A model generated the notes under the pieces. The model saw only the letters and a program-made list of their open reading frames with translations, was not told the DNA's origin and made no database searches. Made by a program: the position numbers and the translations under genes. This document shows, one piece after another, positions 35,507 to 45,475 of a stretch of 64,000 nucleotides of DNA (positions within the stretch are counted from its first letter, which is position 1; every line of letters starts with the position of its first letter). The stretch comes from Flavobacterium hercynium (GTDB lineage: Bacteria > Bacteroidota > Bacteroidia > Flavobacteriales > Flavobacteriaceae): the NCBI RefSeq assembly GCF_002217285.1, contig NZ_MUGW01000026.1, positions 124,001-188,000 on the forward strand, given 5' to 3'.

Positions 35507-36085
35507 ATGAATTCTAATTTGCTAATTAGCTTACGCGCCGGAGATGATTCCAGCTTTAAAGAAATTTATGATTTGTATCATTTTAAAGTTTTTTGTTTTG
35601 TAAAAAAATATACCTCACAACTTGCAGATGCAGAAGATGTGACCCAAAATGTCTTTATCCATCTCTGGAAATACAGAACAAAACTAGATTCAGGAACCGA
35701 TTTGGAAGCTATTTTATTTAAAAGTTCAAAGCAGGAAATTTCAAGGTGGTATAAAAAACAAAACAGAATTTTTTCATTTGAGAATGATCAGTTAATAAAA
35801 GAGCTGGATACCGCAGCAGAAGTAGAAGAAGACATTACTTCAAAATTAAAAGAAATAGAATATCTCCTAAATAAAATACCAGAAAAACGAAGAAAGATTT
35901 TTAGCCTGCACAAATTCGAAGACCGCAGTTACAAAGAGATTGCCGAAGAAATGAACATGTCGCAAAGTGCTGTGGCGAATCAAATTTCGAAGACCTTGCA
36001 ATTCCTTAAAAAGAATGCCGTAAAAAATCATGAACTTTATTGGTTTGCCTTATTCTTTATCAGCCAGTCAGAGCTGGTGTCGTAA
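35507..36085 (+). CDS. ECF sigma factor, FecI-like
   Basis: This 192-residue sigma-70 family factor of the extracytoplasmic-function class has a region 2 at about 10-80 (FKEIYDLYHFKVFCFVKKYT, DAEDVTQNVFIHLW, the -10 recognition helix). Region 4 lies at about 115-170 (IPEKRRKIFSLHKFEDRSYK, then EIAEEMNMSQSAVANQISKT as helix-turn-helix). It begins the classic Bacteroidota sigma/anti-sigma/TonB receptor unit with the FecR gene 216 bp downstream. Signalling is expected to start when the receptor binds its ligand. It could equally be a starvation-type regulator of a glycan or metal locus. Confidence 0.9.
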   Translation: MNSNLLISLRAGDDSSFKEIYDLYHFKVFCFVKKYTSQLADAEDVTQNVFIHLWKYRTKLDSGTDLEAILFKSSKQEISRWYKKQNRIFSFENDQLIKELDTAAEVEEDITSKLKEIEYLLNKIPEKRRKIFSLHKFEDRSYKEIAEEMNMSQSAVANQISKTLQFLKKNAVKNHELYWFALFFISQSELVS

Positions 36086-36301
36086 TAGTATTTTTAGTAT
36101 CACTTTTATATTTTAAGTCATTTTGCACCGGATTTAATAATGTAAACACATTTTTAGCACCAAAATCAATGTTATGATAATCGGCTCTTAGATTAACAAA
36201 ACGTTAATAGTAATGTTAGCCCGTGACATTTAATAGATCAGAAATCTAATGTAGTTGAATCTAAAAAATGTATACCTGATTTTTTTAAATAGTAAATGTA
36301 A

Positions 36302-37156
36302 ATGGGATCTAGAAAATTAAGAGAAGAATGGAACGCAATACCCAATAGAGGGATTCTTCCAAATGAGGCTAAATCACGTATGTGGGACAATATATGTGAA
36401 GCTACAATTGATAAATACAAAAGTCTTTACAATTGGACAGCCGTTGCTTGTATCCTTTTTATATTTTCTATTACAAGTTATCAGATTTTCACGCAAATTA
36501 ACAGAGATAAAGATAATGTTGAAATTGCAAGTACCAAAACATTTAATGATGACGTACGACTTTTGTGTTTGTCAGACGGAACGCGTGTGTGGCTAAACGA
36601 AAATTCTGAAATTGAATATCCTGTCAAATTTTTGAAACATGAAAGAACCGTGAACCTAAAAGGAGAAGCCTTTTTTGAGGTAAAGCGTGATCCTTCAAGA
36701 CCTTTTATCATTACTTCGGGAGAGATAAAAACGACTGTTTTGGGAACCTCTTTTAATGTTAAAGCATACAATAATGATAAACCAGAGGTAAATGTAAGTT
36801 CCGGTAAAGTTAAAGTGGAAAGCATACAGAATAAAGTAATACTTGAAAAAGGATACATGGCCGTTTATGGAGCAAAAACGGCATTGCTGCAAAAGCAGAA
36901 AGCAACCGTATCAGAACCCGAATGGAAGAAGGTTTTAATTTATGTAGACGGATTAACATTAGATCAGGCACTAACAAAACTAAAGGCAGATCATAAGTTT
37001 GAGGTAACGTATTTAGAAGGCGATTTAAAAGACCTAACCATTCAGGGAACGCTGGATTCGAGGCAAGGTTTGTATGAAATGCTGCAAACCATTGCATTTG
37101 CTCTCGAAATAAAAATAAGGGTAACGGGCAACAACACTTATCTGATTAGCAGATAG
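36302..37156 (+). CDS. FecR-family anti-sigma factor
   Basis: The 284-residue single-pass membrane protein has a cytoplasmic N-terminal segment with a hydrophobic helix at about 43-60 (WTAVACILFIFSITSYQIF). A periplasmic FecR beta domain follows (about 80-185: NDDVRLLCLSDGTRVWLNEN, then GEAFFEVKRDPSRPFIITSG) and a C-terminal DUF4974-like domain (about 205-284: LIYVDGLTLDQALTKLKADH). It holds the ECF sigma factor inactive until the receptor signals. The start lies only 50 residues before the helix, so the N-terminal anti-sigma part is shorter than usual. Confidence 0.88.
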   Translation: MGSRKLREEWNAIPNRGILPNEAKSRMWDNICEATIDKYKSLYNWTAVACILFIFSITSYQIFTQINRDKDNVEIASTKTFNDDVRLLCLSDGTRVWLNENSEIEYPVKFLKHERTVNLKGEAFFEVKRDPSRPFIITSGEIKTTVLGTSFNVKAYNNDKPEVNVSSGKVKVESIQNKVILEKGYMAVYGAKTALLQKQKATVSEPEWKKVLIYVDGLTLDQALTKLKADHKFEVTYLEGDLKDLTIQGTLDSRQGLYEMLQTIAFALEIKIRVTGNNTYLISR

Positions 37157-37285
37157 AACATCCTATTTTTTCTGAAAACCATTGTATCGCTTATTAGCGA
37201 CAGGCTTTCTATTGCATTAATTCAAAATTATTCATCCAAAATAATCACATTAAAATCAATTACAACAAACTAACAATCATCAATT

Positions 37286-40200
37286 ATGAACAATGACTTT
37301 TCCAGGCAATTTGCCTTTTGGATTTTATTTTTTGGCTTTTTCTGCGGAATAAATGCGATGTATTCGCAAACCGGAACCGTATCAGTTGATTACAAGAACG
37401 CATCGCCTCAAAAAATTATTGATAACTTAAAATCCCGTACCCCTTATCAATTTGTATATCAAAAAGATTTGGATTTAAGTGTGCCTTTAATTACACTTAA
37501 AAAAGACAATGTTTCTATCGATGAAATTTTAAGTGATTTAGAAAACCAAAGCCACTTAAATTTTAGAAGAAATGAGAATAATATAGCCGTAAATAGTAAA
37601 GATCCCGGCAAAAAAAAAAAGAAAGGAAAAATTACAGGTAAAGTCGTAGATATCAACGGACTTTCGTTACCGGGAGCAAACGTAATAATAGCCGAAGGAG
37701 GTTTTGGTACACAATCTGATATCGATGGTAATTATGTACTGGAATTAGAATCAGGTGATTATACTGTAGAAATTAGCGTTATCTCTTTTCAAACACAAAA
37801 AATTACAGGTGTTAAAGTGTTGGAAGGTGCTGAAACGCCATTGGTTGTATCTTTAAAAGAGGATGCTCAATCGCTAAAAGAGGTAGTAATTGTTCAGAAT
37901 TACAAACAGGCAACCGCTTCAGTACAAGGAATGTTGTTACAGCAAAAAAAAGCAGCACAGTTTTCTGATGGAATTTCGGCAGAACAAATTGCCAGAACAC
38001 CGGACAGAGATGTGGCAAGTTCGCTTAAGCGTATTACAGGAGTCACCACAATCGATAACAAATACGTGGTAGTTCGTTCGATGGGAGAACGCTGGAATCA
38101 GGCGGTAATGGACGGAATTACCCTTCCAAGTACAGATGCGTATCAGCAAAATTTTTCTTTCGATATCATTCCTACCGCAATGGTAGAAAGTATTGTGGTT
38201 AGCAAAACAGCAACTCCGGATATGTACGCGAATTTTGCGGGAGGATTTGTAGAAATCAAAACCAAAGATATTCCTAAAGAAGATTTTACAAGCATTTCTG
38301 TAAGTTCCTCTTATAACAGCCGAAGCGTATTCAAAGAAAGGCTTACCAAACAAGAAGGCGAGTACGATTATTTAGGCTTTGATGACGGAAAGCGCAGTTA
38401 TCCATCTAATCTTGCACCTTTAGATATTCCAATAAACGAAGCAGATTCTGGACCTTTTATCGAGCAGTCTAAACGATTTACACAAGATAATTTTTCTACT
38501 TATAAAACGTATGCTGCACCTGGAACAACGCTTCAGTTTGCGTTAGGACGTTCGTATAAATTGAAAGACAATAACAAATGGGGATTTGTTGGTTCTTTGA
38601 TTTTTAAGAATACTCAGGAAAAATTAGATATCGAACATACAGAAAGAGGAAACTTTATGAGTAATTCTCAATTTGTACAGGAAGGAGAAGAAAATAGAGA
38701 ATATTCTATTTTTGAAAAATACGGTTTTAAAAATAGTGGTGCCAGTTATACGTTCAATTCTACTTTGGGCGGAATGTTTAATACCGCAATTCAGTTAGGC
38801 GATCATAAAATTACCTTGCGTAACACCGCTATGCATACCTACAATAATCAATTAACTCAAATAACAGGTTGGAGAGATAATGTTGGGAATGAGGAAATTA
38901 TAAACGGTACAGCACTTCCTTTTACATCTGAGACCAGTTATCCGGTTTTTCAAACTTTTATTCAAACTAAATTAGAAGGAAATCATCAGTTTAATAAACT
39001 GCAAGTTGATTGGTATGCAGCTTACGGAAGTGTGAATAAAGATACTAAAGACGCTACTTTTATAGATTTGTACCGCAAAAAAGTAGGCGATGATGAATTA
39101 GAATACCATCAGGTCTACAACAGTACAAGTAAATTTCCAATCAGTAGAGACAATTATAAGAACGATGAAAATGATTATAACTGGGCGATTAACCTAAGTC
39201 ATCCTTTTGATTTTAGCGATACTTTTACCAATACCATCAAAGCAGGTTATTTTGGTACGTATAAAAAAGCAACCAATCAGCAAACTTCAAACGCACTGGT
39301 TGTAGTAGGACAAGGAGCCACTGTAGATCGTGCTGATATTTATGGACCGCTTTCTGAATTATTTGATGGTTCAAAATACTATTACGGAGGATTTGGATGG
39401 AGAAATTACGGGCGTTTTGGAGATAAATACGAAGGTGATGTCAAAATACATTCTCCTTATTTAATGCTGGATAACAAGTTCAGTAACTCTTTTAGATTTG
39501 TTTGGGGTCTACGTGCAGAAAGTTATATCTACACTCAGATTGCAAGTCAGGCAGAATCTGCAAGTGATTTTATCATAGAGCAAAAAGACGATAAACAATG
39601 GCAATTTTTACCTTCAGCAAGTTTTGTTTATAGTCCTACGAATAAAGTAAATTTTCGTTTAGGTTACAATAAATCCGTTTTACGACCACAATTTGCAGAA
39701 CGCTTAAGTATTCCTTATTTTGATCCAATTCGATCTGCAAAAATTTATAACTATTCAAACGGAATGGTTTCGAGTGTTGCTAACAATTATGATTTCAAAG
39801 CAGAATGGTTCCCGTCCGGAGGAGAAATTTTATCTTTTGGTGTGTACCATAAAGACATCGACAATCCTATAGAATCGGTTGGTAATTATACGCCTTCAAG
39901 AATCAGAAACATTTATAACCTTAACTCTAATAATGCCAAATTATGGGGCGTTGAAATGGAGTTCTACAAGAGTTTATCATTTTTAGGAGAAGGAGAAACT
40001 TTGAAAAAGATATTTACTTACGGAAATGCTTCTTTTAATGATACAAAAGTGACTTCTTATGTAAACCTTGACGGAAGTGGAGGACTTTACGAAGCCAACA
40101 GACCTTTATACGGACAGTCGCCTTATACGTATAACTTAGGATTAGATTATGTAGGCGAACGACTAGGATTCAGTTTGAGATATAATGCTATCGGAGATCA

Positions 40201-40528
40201 GTATATTTTGGTTGGATATGCCTATGAATCAGAAGAAATCAGAATGCCGTATGCTTTAACCGATGCTCAGGTAAGTTATAAATTTTTTAAAGAAAGAAAT
40301 CTTGAACTAAAGTTTAGTGTCAAAAATATGTTTGATGCTGGTATCGAAACGTATAACAACGTCAACAGTTATTCGCATATCGAAGATGTAGAATACGGTT
40401 CCAACCCTAGAGACCGCTACAGCTTAGGAGCTAATGCCAGCAAGAAATACGATGAAAATATTGATCAGGTCGTATTTAAAGCATTCACAGGAAGAACACT
40501 ATCATTTTCTCTTAATTATACATTTTAA
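37286..40528 (+). CDS. TonB-dependent transducer with STN signalling domain
   Basis: This 1080-residue outer-membrane receptor has a signal peptide (to about 26), then an STN domain (about 28-105: YKNASPQKIIDNLKSRTPYQ, IDEILSDLENQSHLNFRRNE). STN domains contact FecR in the periplasm. A carboxypeptidase-regulatory-like domain covers 115-195 (ITGKVVDINGLSLPGANVII), a TonB plug 200-330 (QIARTPDRDVASSLKRITGV), and a beta-barrel ends in RTLSFSLNYTF. The short lysine run near 109 is low complexity. With the sigma and FecR genes it forms a cell-surface signalling unit. There is no SusD, and the cargo is unknown. Confidence 0.92.
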   Translation: MNNDFSRQFAFWILFFGFFCGINAMYSQTGTVSVDYKNASPQKIIDNLKSRTPYQFVYQKDLDLSVPLITLKKDNVSIDEILSDLENQSHLNFRRNENNIAVNSKDPGKKKKKGKITGKVVDINGLSLPGANVIIAEGGFGTQSDIDGNYVLELESGDYTVEISVISFQTQKITGVKVLEGAETPLVVSLKEDAQSLKEVVIVQNYKQATASVQGMLLQQKKAAQFSDGISAEQIARTPDRDVASSLKRITGVTTIDNKYVVVRSMGERWNQAVMDGITLPSTDAYQQNFSFDIIPTAMVESIVVSKTATPDMYANFAGGFVEIKTKDIPKEDFTSISVSSSYNSRSVFKERLTKQEGEYDYLGFDDGKRSYPSNLAPLDIPINEADSGPFIEQSKRFTQDNFSTYKTYAAPGTTLQFALGRSYKLKDNNKWGFVGSLIFKNTQEKLDIEHTERGNFMSNSQFVQEGEENREYSIFEKYGFKNSGASYTFNSTLGGMFNTAIQLGDHKITLRNTAMHTYNNQLTQITGWRDNVGNEEIINGTALPFTSETSYPVFQTFIQTKLEGNHQFNKLQVDWYAAYGSVNKDTKDATFIDLYRKKVGDDELEYHQVYNSTSKFPISRDNYKNDENDYNWAINLSHPFDFSDTFTNTIKAGYFGTYKKATNQQTSNALVVVGQGATVDRADIYGPLSELFDGSKYYYGGFGWRNYGRFGDKYEGDVKIHSPYLMLDNKFSNSFRFVWGLRAESYIYTQIASQAESASDFIIEQKDDKQWQFLPSASFVYSPTNKVNFRLGYNKSVLRPQFAERLSIPYFDPIRSAKIYNYSNGMVSSVANNYDFKAEWFPSGGEILSFGVYHKDIDNPIESVGNYTPSRIRNIYNLNSNNAKLWGVEMEFYKSLSFLGEGETLKKIFTYGNASFNDTKVTSYVNLDGSGGLYEANRPLYGQSPYTYNLGLDYVGERLGFSLRYNAIGDQYILVGYAYESEEIRMPYALTDAQVSYKFFKERNLELKFSVKNMFDAGIETYNNVNSYSHIEDVEYGSNPRDRYSLGANASKKYDENIDQVVFKAFTGRTLSFSLNYTF

Positions 40529-40959
40529 GGGGCAGTATATTAATAAAAAGCTACTTAGAAGGTGTAGATATTAAGAAACCGTTAACAATAAAAAATAGGG
40601 ATGATATTTTAAGTTTTCAAAATCTAATGTATGTAGATGTAAGTATTAGATTTCTTTTTTGTTTAGTGCATTAAATAGAAATGAAGAAAAATACTTTCAG
40701 AAGGTCTTTTAAAATTGAAATAAAAATGTTGCTCATTTTATATGAAGTTGTAAAAGAATGGAAAGTGAATCTTCACTGCGAGAAAAGAAAACCTAAGAGT
40801 GAAAGATAGGTTTTAGGTACAAACACCGATGGTAAAGCGGAATCTTTTATTGAAAAAGAATCTTTACTAAAAAAGAGAAAGACCCAAGGAAAGATATTTT
40901 GCTGCTCTCTCCAAAGGCCCAATTGTAATAGCGGCAAATATAGCAATAATTAAATTAAT
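40529..40959. other. Gap after the transducer with two stem-loops
   Basis: This 431-bp stretch has a terminator-like hairpin at 40620-40661 (AAATCTAAT with ATTAGATTT, then T's), and AAAACCTA (40788-40795) pairs with TAGGTTTT (40807-40814). A 42-codon ATG frame at 40681-40809 exists, but its composition does not convince me it is a gene. The downstream lipoprotein may therefore have its own promoter here. Confidence 0.5.
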
Positions 40960-42261
40960 ATGAAAAAATTTTTTGTATTCGCAATGGTAGCTCTTTTAGT
41001 GAGCTCTTGCCAAAATGATGATGTTACTGCAGATTCATCTTTTTCTATGAAAGCTTCAGGTGCTGATTATACAGGATATCCTGCAGCTGTTCAAACAGTA
41101 AGCGGTGCTATAACAACCAATACTACATGGACAAGTGATAAAGTTTGGGAAATTGATGGTGTTATTACTGTAAAAAATGGTGCTAAACTTACTATTCAGG
41201 CAGGAACTTTTATCAAAGCAAAACCGTTAGCTCCAGGAGTAGCAACAGGAGTACTTGTAATTACAAAAACAGGTCAGATAGATGCACAGGGAACAGCAGC
41301 TGCACCAGTAGTTTTCACAAGTTATAATCTATTAGATGGTAATGCAAATACTGTAGGAGCACCTGGAGATTTTGGAGGTGTTGTTTTATTAGGTAATGCT
41401 CAAGTAAACAATGGTTTGACTACAAATATAGTGGAAGGACTAGACGATCAGTCTAATTTTGAAGAATTCTACTATGGAGGTACAAACAATGCTCATAACG
41501 CAGGTTCATTGACTTACGTTCGTATCGAGTACGCTGGACGTATTTTAGATACAGATGTTGAGATCAACGGATTAACATTTGGTGGAGTTGGTAACGGAAC
41601 TGTTGTAAACCACATTCAGGTTTCTTACGGAAGAGACGATTCTTATGAATTTTTTGGAGGTACAGTAAACGCAACGCATTTAGTATCATTTGCTGCAGAT
41701 GATGATAATTTTGATTTTGATCTTGGTTATACTGGTACAATTACAAAAGCAATTGCTATTGCGGATGCTAATTCTACGCACAGTTTAAGTGGAGGAAGCC
41801 CTGATTCTAACGGTATTGAGTTAGATAACAATGCAGGAGGAACAGTAACTACAATTATTACAAGACCAGTTATATCTCAATTATCAATCATTGGTGTTAA
41901 TTCTTCAACAGTAGCTGCTTTATACGAAAATGCTATTCACGTACGTAGAGCTGGTAGAATATCGTTGACTGATGTTACTATATCAGGATATAAAACAGGA
42001 TTAAGATGGGATTCTCCATCTTTACCAACAAACTCTGTTACAACAAGAGTATGGGCTCACGCTTTTACAGATCCAACTTACCCATCTGGTACTGTTTTAG
42101 GAGGTATAGGTAATTCTGTATCAACAGCAAACCCAGCTGAAAAATGGTCAATTACACAGCCATTCTTTAATGATGGTCCATTAAACTTCGCAGGAAATAC
42201 CGGAGCATTTAAAACAGAGGCTAATTGGGTAGCTAACTGGACAAAGTTTACAAATTTTTAA
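40960..42261 (+). CDS. Surface lipoprotein with beta-helix-like repeats
   Basis: The 433-residue exported lipoprotein has its lipobox at LLVSSCQNDD (Cys17). After an acidic linker it carries phrases typical of right-handed beta-helix proteins: NGAKLTIQAGTFIKAKPLAP, ITKTGQIDAQGTAAAPVVFT, DFGGVVLLGNAQVNNG, and SYGRDDSYEFFGGTVNATHL. Proteins like this are common next to Fec-type TonB receptors in Bacteroidota and are often annotated only as hypothetical. A polymer-binding or ligand-presenting role at the cell surface is inferred from the fold and context. Confidence 0.75.
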   Translation: MKKFFVFAMVALLVSSCQNDDVTADSSFSMKASGADYTGYPAAVQTVSGAITTNTTWTSDKVWEIDGVITVKNGAKLTIQAGTFIKAKPLAPGVATGVLVITKTGQIDAQGTAAAPVVFTSYNLLDGNANTVGAPGDFGGVVLLGNAQVNNGLTTNIVEGLDDQSNFEEFYYGGTNNAHNAGSLTYVRIEYAGRILDTDVEINGLTFGGVGNGTVVNHIQVSYGRDDSYEFFGGTVNATHLVSFAADDDNFDFDLGYTGTITKAIAIADANSTHSLSGGSPDSNGIELDNNAGGTVTTIITRPVISQLSIIGVNSSTVAALYENAIHVRRAGRISLTDVTISGYKTGLRWDSPSLPTNSVTTRVWAHAFTDPTYPSGTVLGGIGNSVSTANPAEKWSITQPFFNDGPLNFAGNTGAFKTEANWVANWTKFTNF

Positions 42262-42283
42262 TTAGGTTAATTGTTAATAAAGA

Positions 42284-42315
42284 GCATGGGGCAGAATATT
42301 TCTGTCCATGTTTTT
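42284..42315 (+). terminator. Terminator or attenuator between the lipoprotein and the T9SS gene
   Basis: CATGGGGCAGAA pairs with TTCTGTCCATG with one bulge, then TTTTT. It lies only 15 bp before the next ATG, so it may lower rather than end transcription into the downstream genes. Confidence 0.65.
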
Positions 42316-42329
42316 AAAATTTAAAAAAA

Positions 42330-43190
42330 ATGAAAAAAAATCTACTTTTATTATTAGTTATGATGGTTTCAGCTGTATCGTCAGCACAATTTACAGTTTG
42401 GGAAGATGATTTTGATGATGCAGAAGCTTCTGACTGGATTTTACTGGATCAAGATGGAAACGGAAGTAATTGGCATCCCAGAAAAAATATCAGATTTGAT
42501 ACCAATACAGGATTGATAGCTAATGGAACTTATAATATTTTAGGAACTTATAATATTGATCTGACAACAGGATCGGCTATTACAACATTAGAAAATAATT
42601 TAGCAATATCACCGGTTATTGATTTGTCATTTTATGCAGGAAAAGTTTCATTGGTTATAAATGCACAACCTTCTATTTATGATGCAAATCAGGATTTATA
42701 TGTTTATGGATCAACTTCAACTGATCCTGCATCTTTTGTACAAATTGGTAAAATTACTTTAGAAAGAGCAACAGCTGAAGATATTGAATTCAAGAATTAC
42801 ACCTTAGATATTTCACAGTTTTTAGGACAAACAAACTTATACATAGCGTTAGGAAATAACAAAGAATATAATTTCATTGGTTATGAAATAGATAAAATTT
42901 CGGTAAGCGCAGAATCATTAATTGGTTTAGGATTAGAAGATAACGAGCCAATTTCGCAAGTATGCAAGCTGAATCAAAATCCTGTTCAGGACTACTTAGA
43001 TTTAGACTTAGGAGCACAATTTCAAAGTGATGAAACTACACTGAAAATTTATAATACTAATGGAGCATTAGTAAAAGAAACACTTTATAAAAAAGATGAC
43101 GTAAGCGTAAGCGAGCTAAGACAAGGTGTTTATTTCCTTTTAGTAGCAGATAAAAGCATTACAAGAAAATTAAAATTTATTAAAAAATAA
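42330..43190 (+). CDS. Secreted protein with type IX secretion C-terminal sorting domain
   Basis: This 286-residue protein has a signal peptide (MKKNLLLLLVMMVSAVSSA, cleaved near 19). A beta-rich module (about 20-200, starting FTVWEDDFDDAEASDWILLD) has the pattern of the cleaved-adhesin/MAM-like domain found in secreted Bacteroidota proteins. The last 75 residues (QNPVQDYLDLDLGA, IYNTNGALVKE, LRQGVYFLLV, TRKLKFIKK) are a T9SS type A sorting domain, so it is expected to be exported by PorSS and anchored at the surface. It follows the beta-helix lipoprotein within the same locus. Confidence 0.85.
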   Translation: MKKNLLLLLVMMVSAVSSAQFTVWEDDFDDAEASDWILLDQDGNGSNWHPRKNIRFDTNTGLIANGTYNILGTYNIDLTTGSAITTLENNLAISPVIDLSFYAGKVSLVINAQPSIYDANQDLYVYGSTSTDPASFVQIGKITLERATAEDIEFKNYTLDISQFLGQTNLYIALGNNKEYNFIGYEIDKISVSAESLIGLGLEDNEPISQVCKLNQNPVQDYLDLDLGAQFQSDETTLKIYNTNGALVKETLYKKDDVSVSELRQGVYFLLVADKSITRKLKFIKK

Positions 43191-43247
43191 AATTACCAAG
43201 TTTTACAATTTCCTATCAACCAGTTATTGCAATACAAATAAATTAAT

Positions 43248-44042
43248 ATGAAGAATATATTGACAAGAGTTTTCGTTTTTTCGCTTATCATTGCTTTTTT
43301 GGCATCGTGCGCCAATGATGAACTTACACCACTTTACGGAACTGAAAAAAATCAGCCTGGAAAAGTAGTTGTTATAGGATACAGCGGATTAAGTGATTCG
43401 ATTCAAATAATGGTAAATAAAAAGCCAATAGAAATAGAAGTAGGAAAAGAAAAGCGTTCTTCTTTTGCCAAAAAAGTCGAATTAGATTATGAATTTGTAT
43501 ACCACGGTGACGAGGAGAAAACTTTTGAAATTACCAGTAAAACAACCAATCAGGTATTGCGAACGTATCATTTTGATGCGAAAAAAACAAAGGATACACT
43601 TTCTTTCTTTTCCGAAGAGAATATTTGGTTAGATAAAGTAGTATCATTAAAGCCCGGAGTTTTAAAACAACCGAGTTACAACGGATTTAGATTTGTTTTT
43701 CCAACCTTTAATCTGTATTCAAAAACCGATTACAACGGAAAACTAGACGGAATTGTACGCAGGATTAACGGTCAGATTTTGGGAGTCGTAGAAAATATAA
43801 ATACGACAGAATACAGCGACTTTATCGAATTTCCATACAGTTCACCTCCAACCATCTTTTTAGATATTGTAAAACATGGCACCACAGAATCGTATGTTCC
43901 CGGCAAGCGTGTACGAGTAAACATAACCATGTCTGTTAATAAATCGAAGCTGATTATATTGCAAGAAAAAGAAGATGCTGCCGGTAATTTTACTGGAGTA
44001 GAAGGAACCCTGAATTTAGCAGATTACTTTACGTACAAATAA
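43248..44042 (+). CDS. Lipoprotein of unknown family (264 aa)
   Basis: A lipoprotein signal is clear: IIAFLASCANDE with Cys21. The mature part starts with DELTPLYGTEKNQPGKVVVI and is predicted to be beta-rich. I recognise no catalytic motif. It lies 57 bp after the T9SS gene and 46 bp before the S41 protease lipoprotein on the same strand, so it probably belongs to the same outer-membrane complex downstream of the Fec-type unit. Confidence 0.7.
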   Translation: MKNILTRVFVFSLIIAFLASCANDELTPLYGTEKNQPGKVVVIGYSGLSDSIQIMVNKKPIEIEVGKEKRSSFAKKVELDYEFVYHGDEEKTFEITSKTTNQVLRTYHFDAKKTKDTLSFFSEENIWLDKVVSLKPGVLKQPSYNGFRFVFPTFNLYSKTDYNGKLDGIVRRINGQILGVVENINTTEYSDFIEFPYSSPPTIFLDIVKHGTTESYVPGKRVRVNITMSVNKSKLIILQEKEDAAGNFTGVEGTLNLADYFTYK

Positions 44043-44088
44043 TATTTTCTATCATTTTAAAATTAAAGCTCGGATTTATAAATTTCAA

Positions 44089-45456
44089 ATGCATCAAATG
44101 AAGAAATATTCTTCTGTTTTTATCTTCTGCTTGTTTTCTGTACTGTTTAGTATTGTTTCGTGTACTACGGAAGATGCTAAAGTTCCTGTTTATGAAGAAG
44201 GTTCAAATGAATACGTTAACGATTGGATGTACCAGCAAATGAAAAGATATTATCGCTGGAACACAACAATGCCCAAGAAAACCAATTTGACCATTAATTC
44301 AAAAGAGTATTTTACAGGATTGTTACAAAAAGAAGATATCTATTCTTATGCAATACATCCCGAATTACCGGAAACGGCACCACAAACGCTTAGAGGAAAA
44401 TTTGGCTTTGATGTTTCTTTTTTTGAATTTGAAGGAAAAGCGTATGGAACAATTCTGTATGTTTTAGCAGATTCACCGGCACAACGAAATGGTCTAAAAA
44501 GAGGTCAGTTTATTACCAAAATAGACGGAACAGTTGTAACTAAATCTAATTATGATCAATTGTATCAAAGTATGATTACTTCTTCTCAAGTCAATTTAGG
44601 GATAACGTCTTATTCAACACAATTTGGTTTTTCTGGCATAAAAGAAGTTTCTGTTTTACGAGGCTTTACATTCCTGCAGCCTATTTCATCTCAAATCATC
44701 GAAGAGCAGAACAGAAAAATTGGATATGTAGAAATACCACATTTTGATGTTGGTATGGCACAATCATTTCTGCACATTTTTCAGGAATTAAAAAGTAAAG
44801 CGATTACTGATCTGGTTTTAGATTTAAGATACAATGGAGGAGGAGATATTGCAAGCACAACAGCGTTGAGTATCATTTTGGCACCAAATATCCAGTCAGG
44901 CGATTTGTTTATAAAATTTGAAGGAAATGCCAATGGAGGAAATGTAAACCAAACCTTTTTAGAAGCATTAAAAAGTAATGAAGCCAAAGTAAGTTTTGAA
45001 GCATTACGAAGCGTCCATCCGGCAATAAACAGAGTATATGTTTTATGTGGAAATCACACAGCTTCAGCTTCAGAACTTATCATTAACAATCTAAAACCTT
45101 ATATGGATGTTATTACCATAGGAGAAAAAACATTTGGTAAGGATGTAGCCAGTTTTCCTATCGAAGATGATCGGATTGCGGGTAAAAAAGGCTGGATTTT
45201 GTATCCTGCAATTTATAAACTTTTTAATGCCAAGGGAGAAGGGGATTATGCAAAGGGAATTAATCCAATACTGTATACTAACGAAATTCAAAGTCCTGCC
45301 GTTTTTGCACTTGGTGACCGTTCAGAAATTTTATTAAAAACAGCATTAAATACTATACTGGGAAATACAGTAAAACAAGCAACACCGGTAGTACAATCGT
45401 TACCGCTAGCTGTTACAAATGCATCTGTTGATCCTTTACTTTTCGTAAAACCGTAA
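44089..45456 (+). CDS. S41-family (C-terminal processing) protease lipoprotein
   Basis: The 455-residue periplasmic or surface lipoprotein has its lipobox at SIVSCTTE (Cys25 from ATG 44089; ATG 44098 gives a more typical signal MKKYSSVFIF and may be the true start). A PDZ-like region covers about 105-190 (YGTILYVLADSPAQRNGLKR, the substrate-binding domain). The S41 catalytic domain follows at about 205-400, with LDLRYNGGGDIAS (around 247), Ser in GNHTASASELIINN (around 328) and Lys in TIGEKTFGKDVAS (around 353), the Ser/Lys dyad. It could process neighbouring surface proteins, which is inferred from context only. Confidence 0.88.
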   Translation: MHQMKKYSSVFIFCLFSVLFSIVSCTTEDAKVPVYEEGSNEYVNDWMYQQMKRYYRWNTTMPKKTNLTINSKEYFTGLLQKEDIYSYAIHPELPETAPQTLRGKFGFDVSFFEFEGKAYGTILYVLADSPAQRNGLKRGQFITKIDGTVVTKSNYDQLYQSMITSSQVNLGITSYSTQFGFSGIKEVSVLRGFTFLQPISSQIIEEQNRKIGYVEIPHFDVGMAQSFLHIFQELKSKAITDLVLDLRYNGGGDIASTTALSIILAPNIQSGDLFIKFEGNANGGNVNQTFLEALKSNEAKVSFEALRSVHPAINRVYVLCGNHTASASELIINNLKPYMDVITIGEKTFGKDVASFPIEDDRIAGKKGWILYPAIYKLFNAKGEGDYAKGINPILYTNEIQSPAVFALGDRSEILLKTALNTILGNTVKQATPVVQSLPLAVTNASVDPLLFVKP

Positions 45457-45475
45457 TCCGGTTTTATTTTTATTG

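Noticed and set aside
40681..40809. 42-codon ATG frame in the gap after the transducer
   Set aside because: It is Lys-rich, overlaps one arm of a hairpin and resembles no protein I know.
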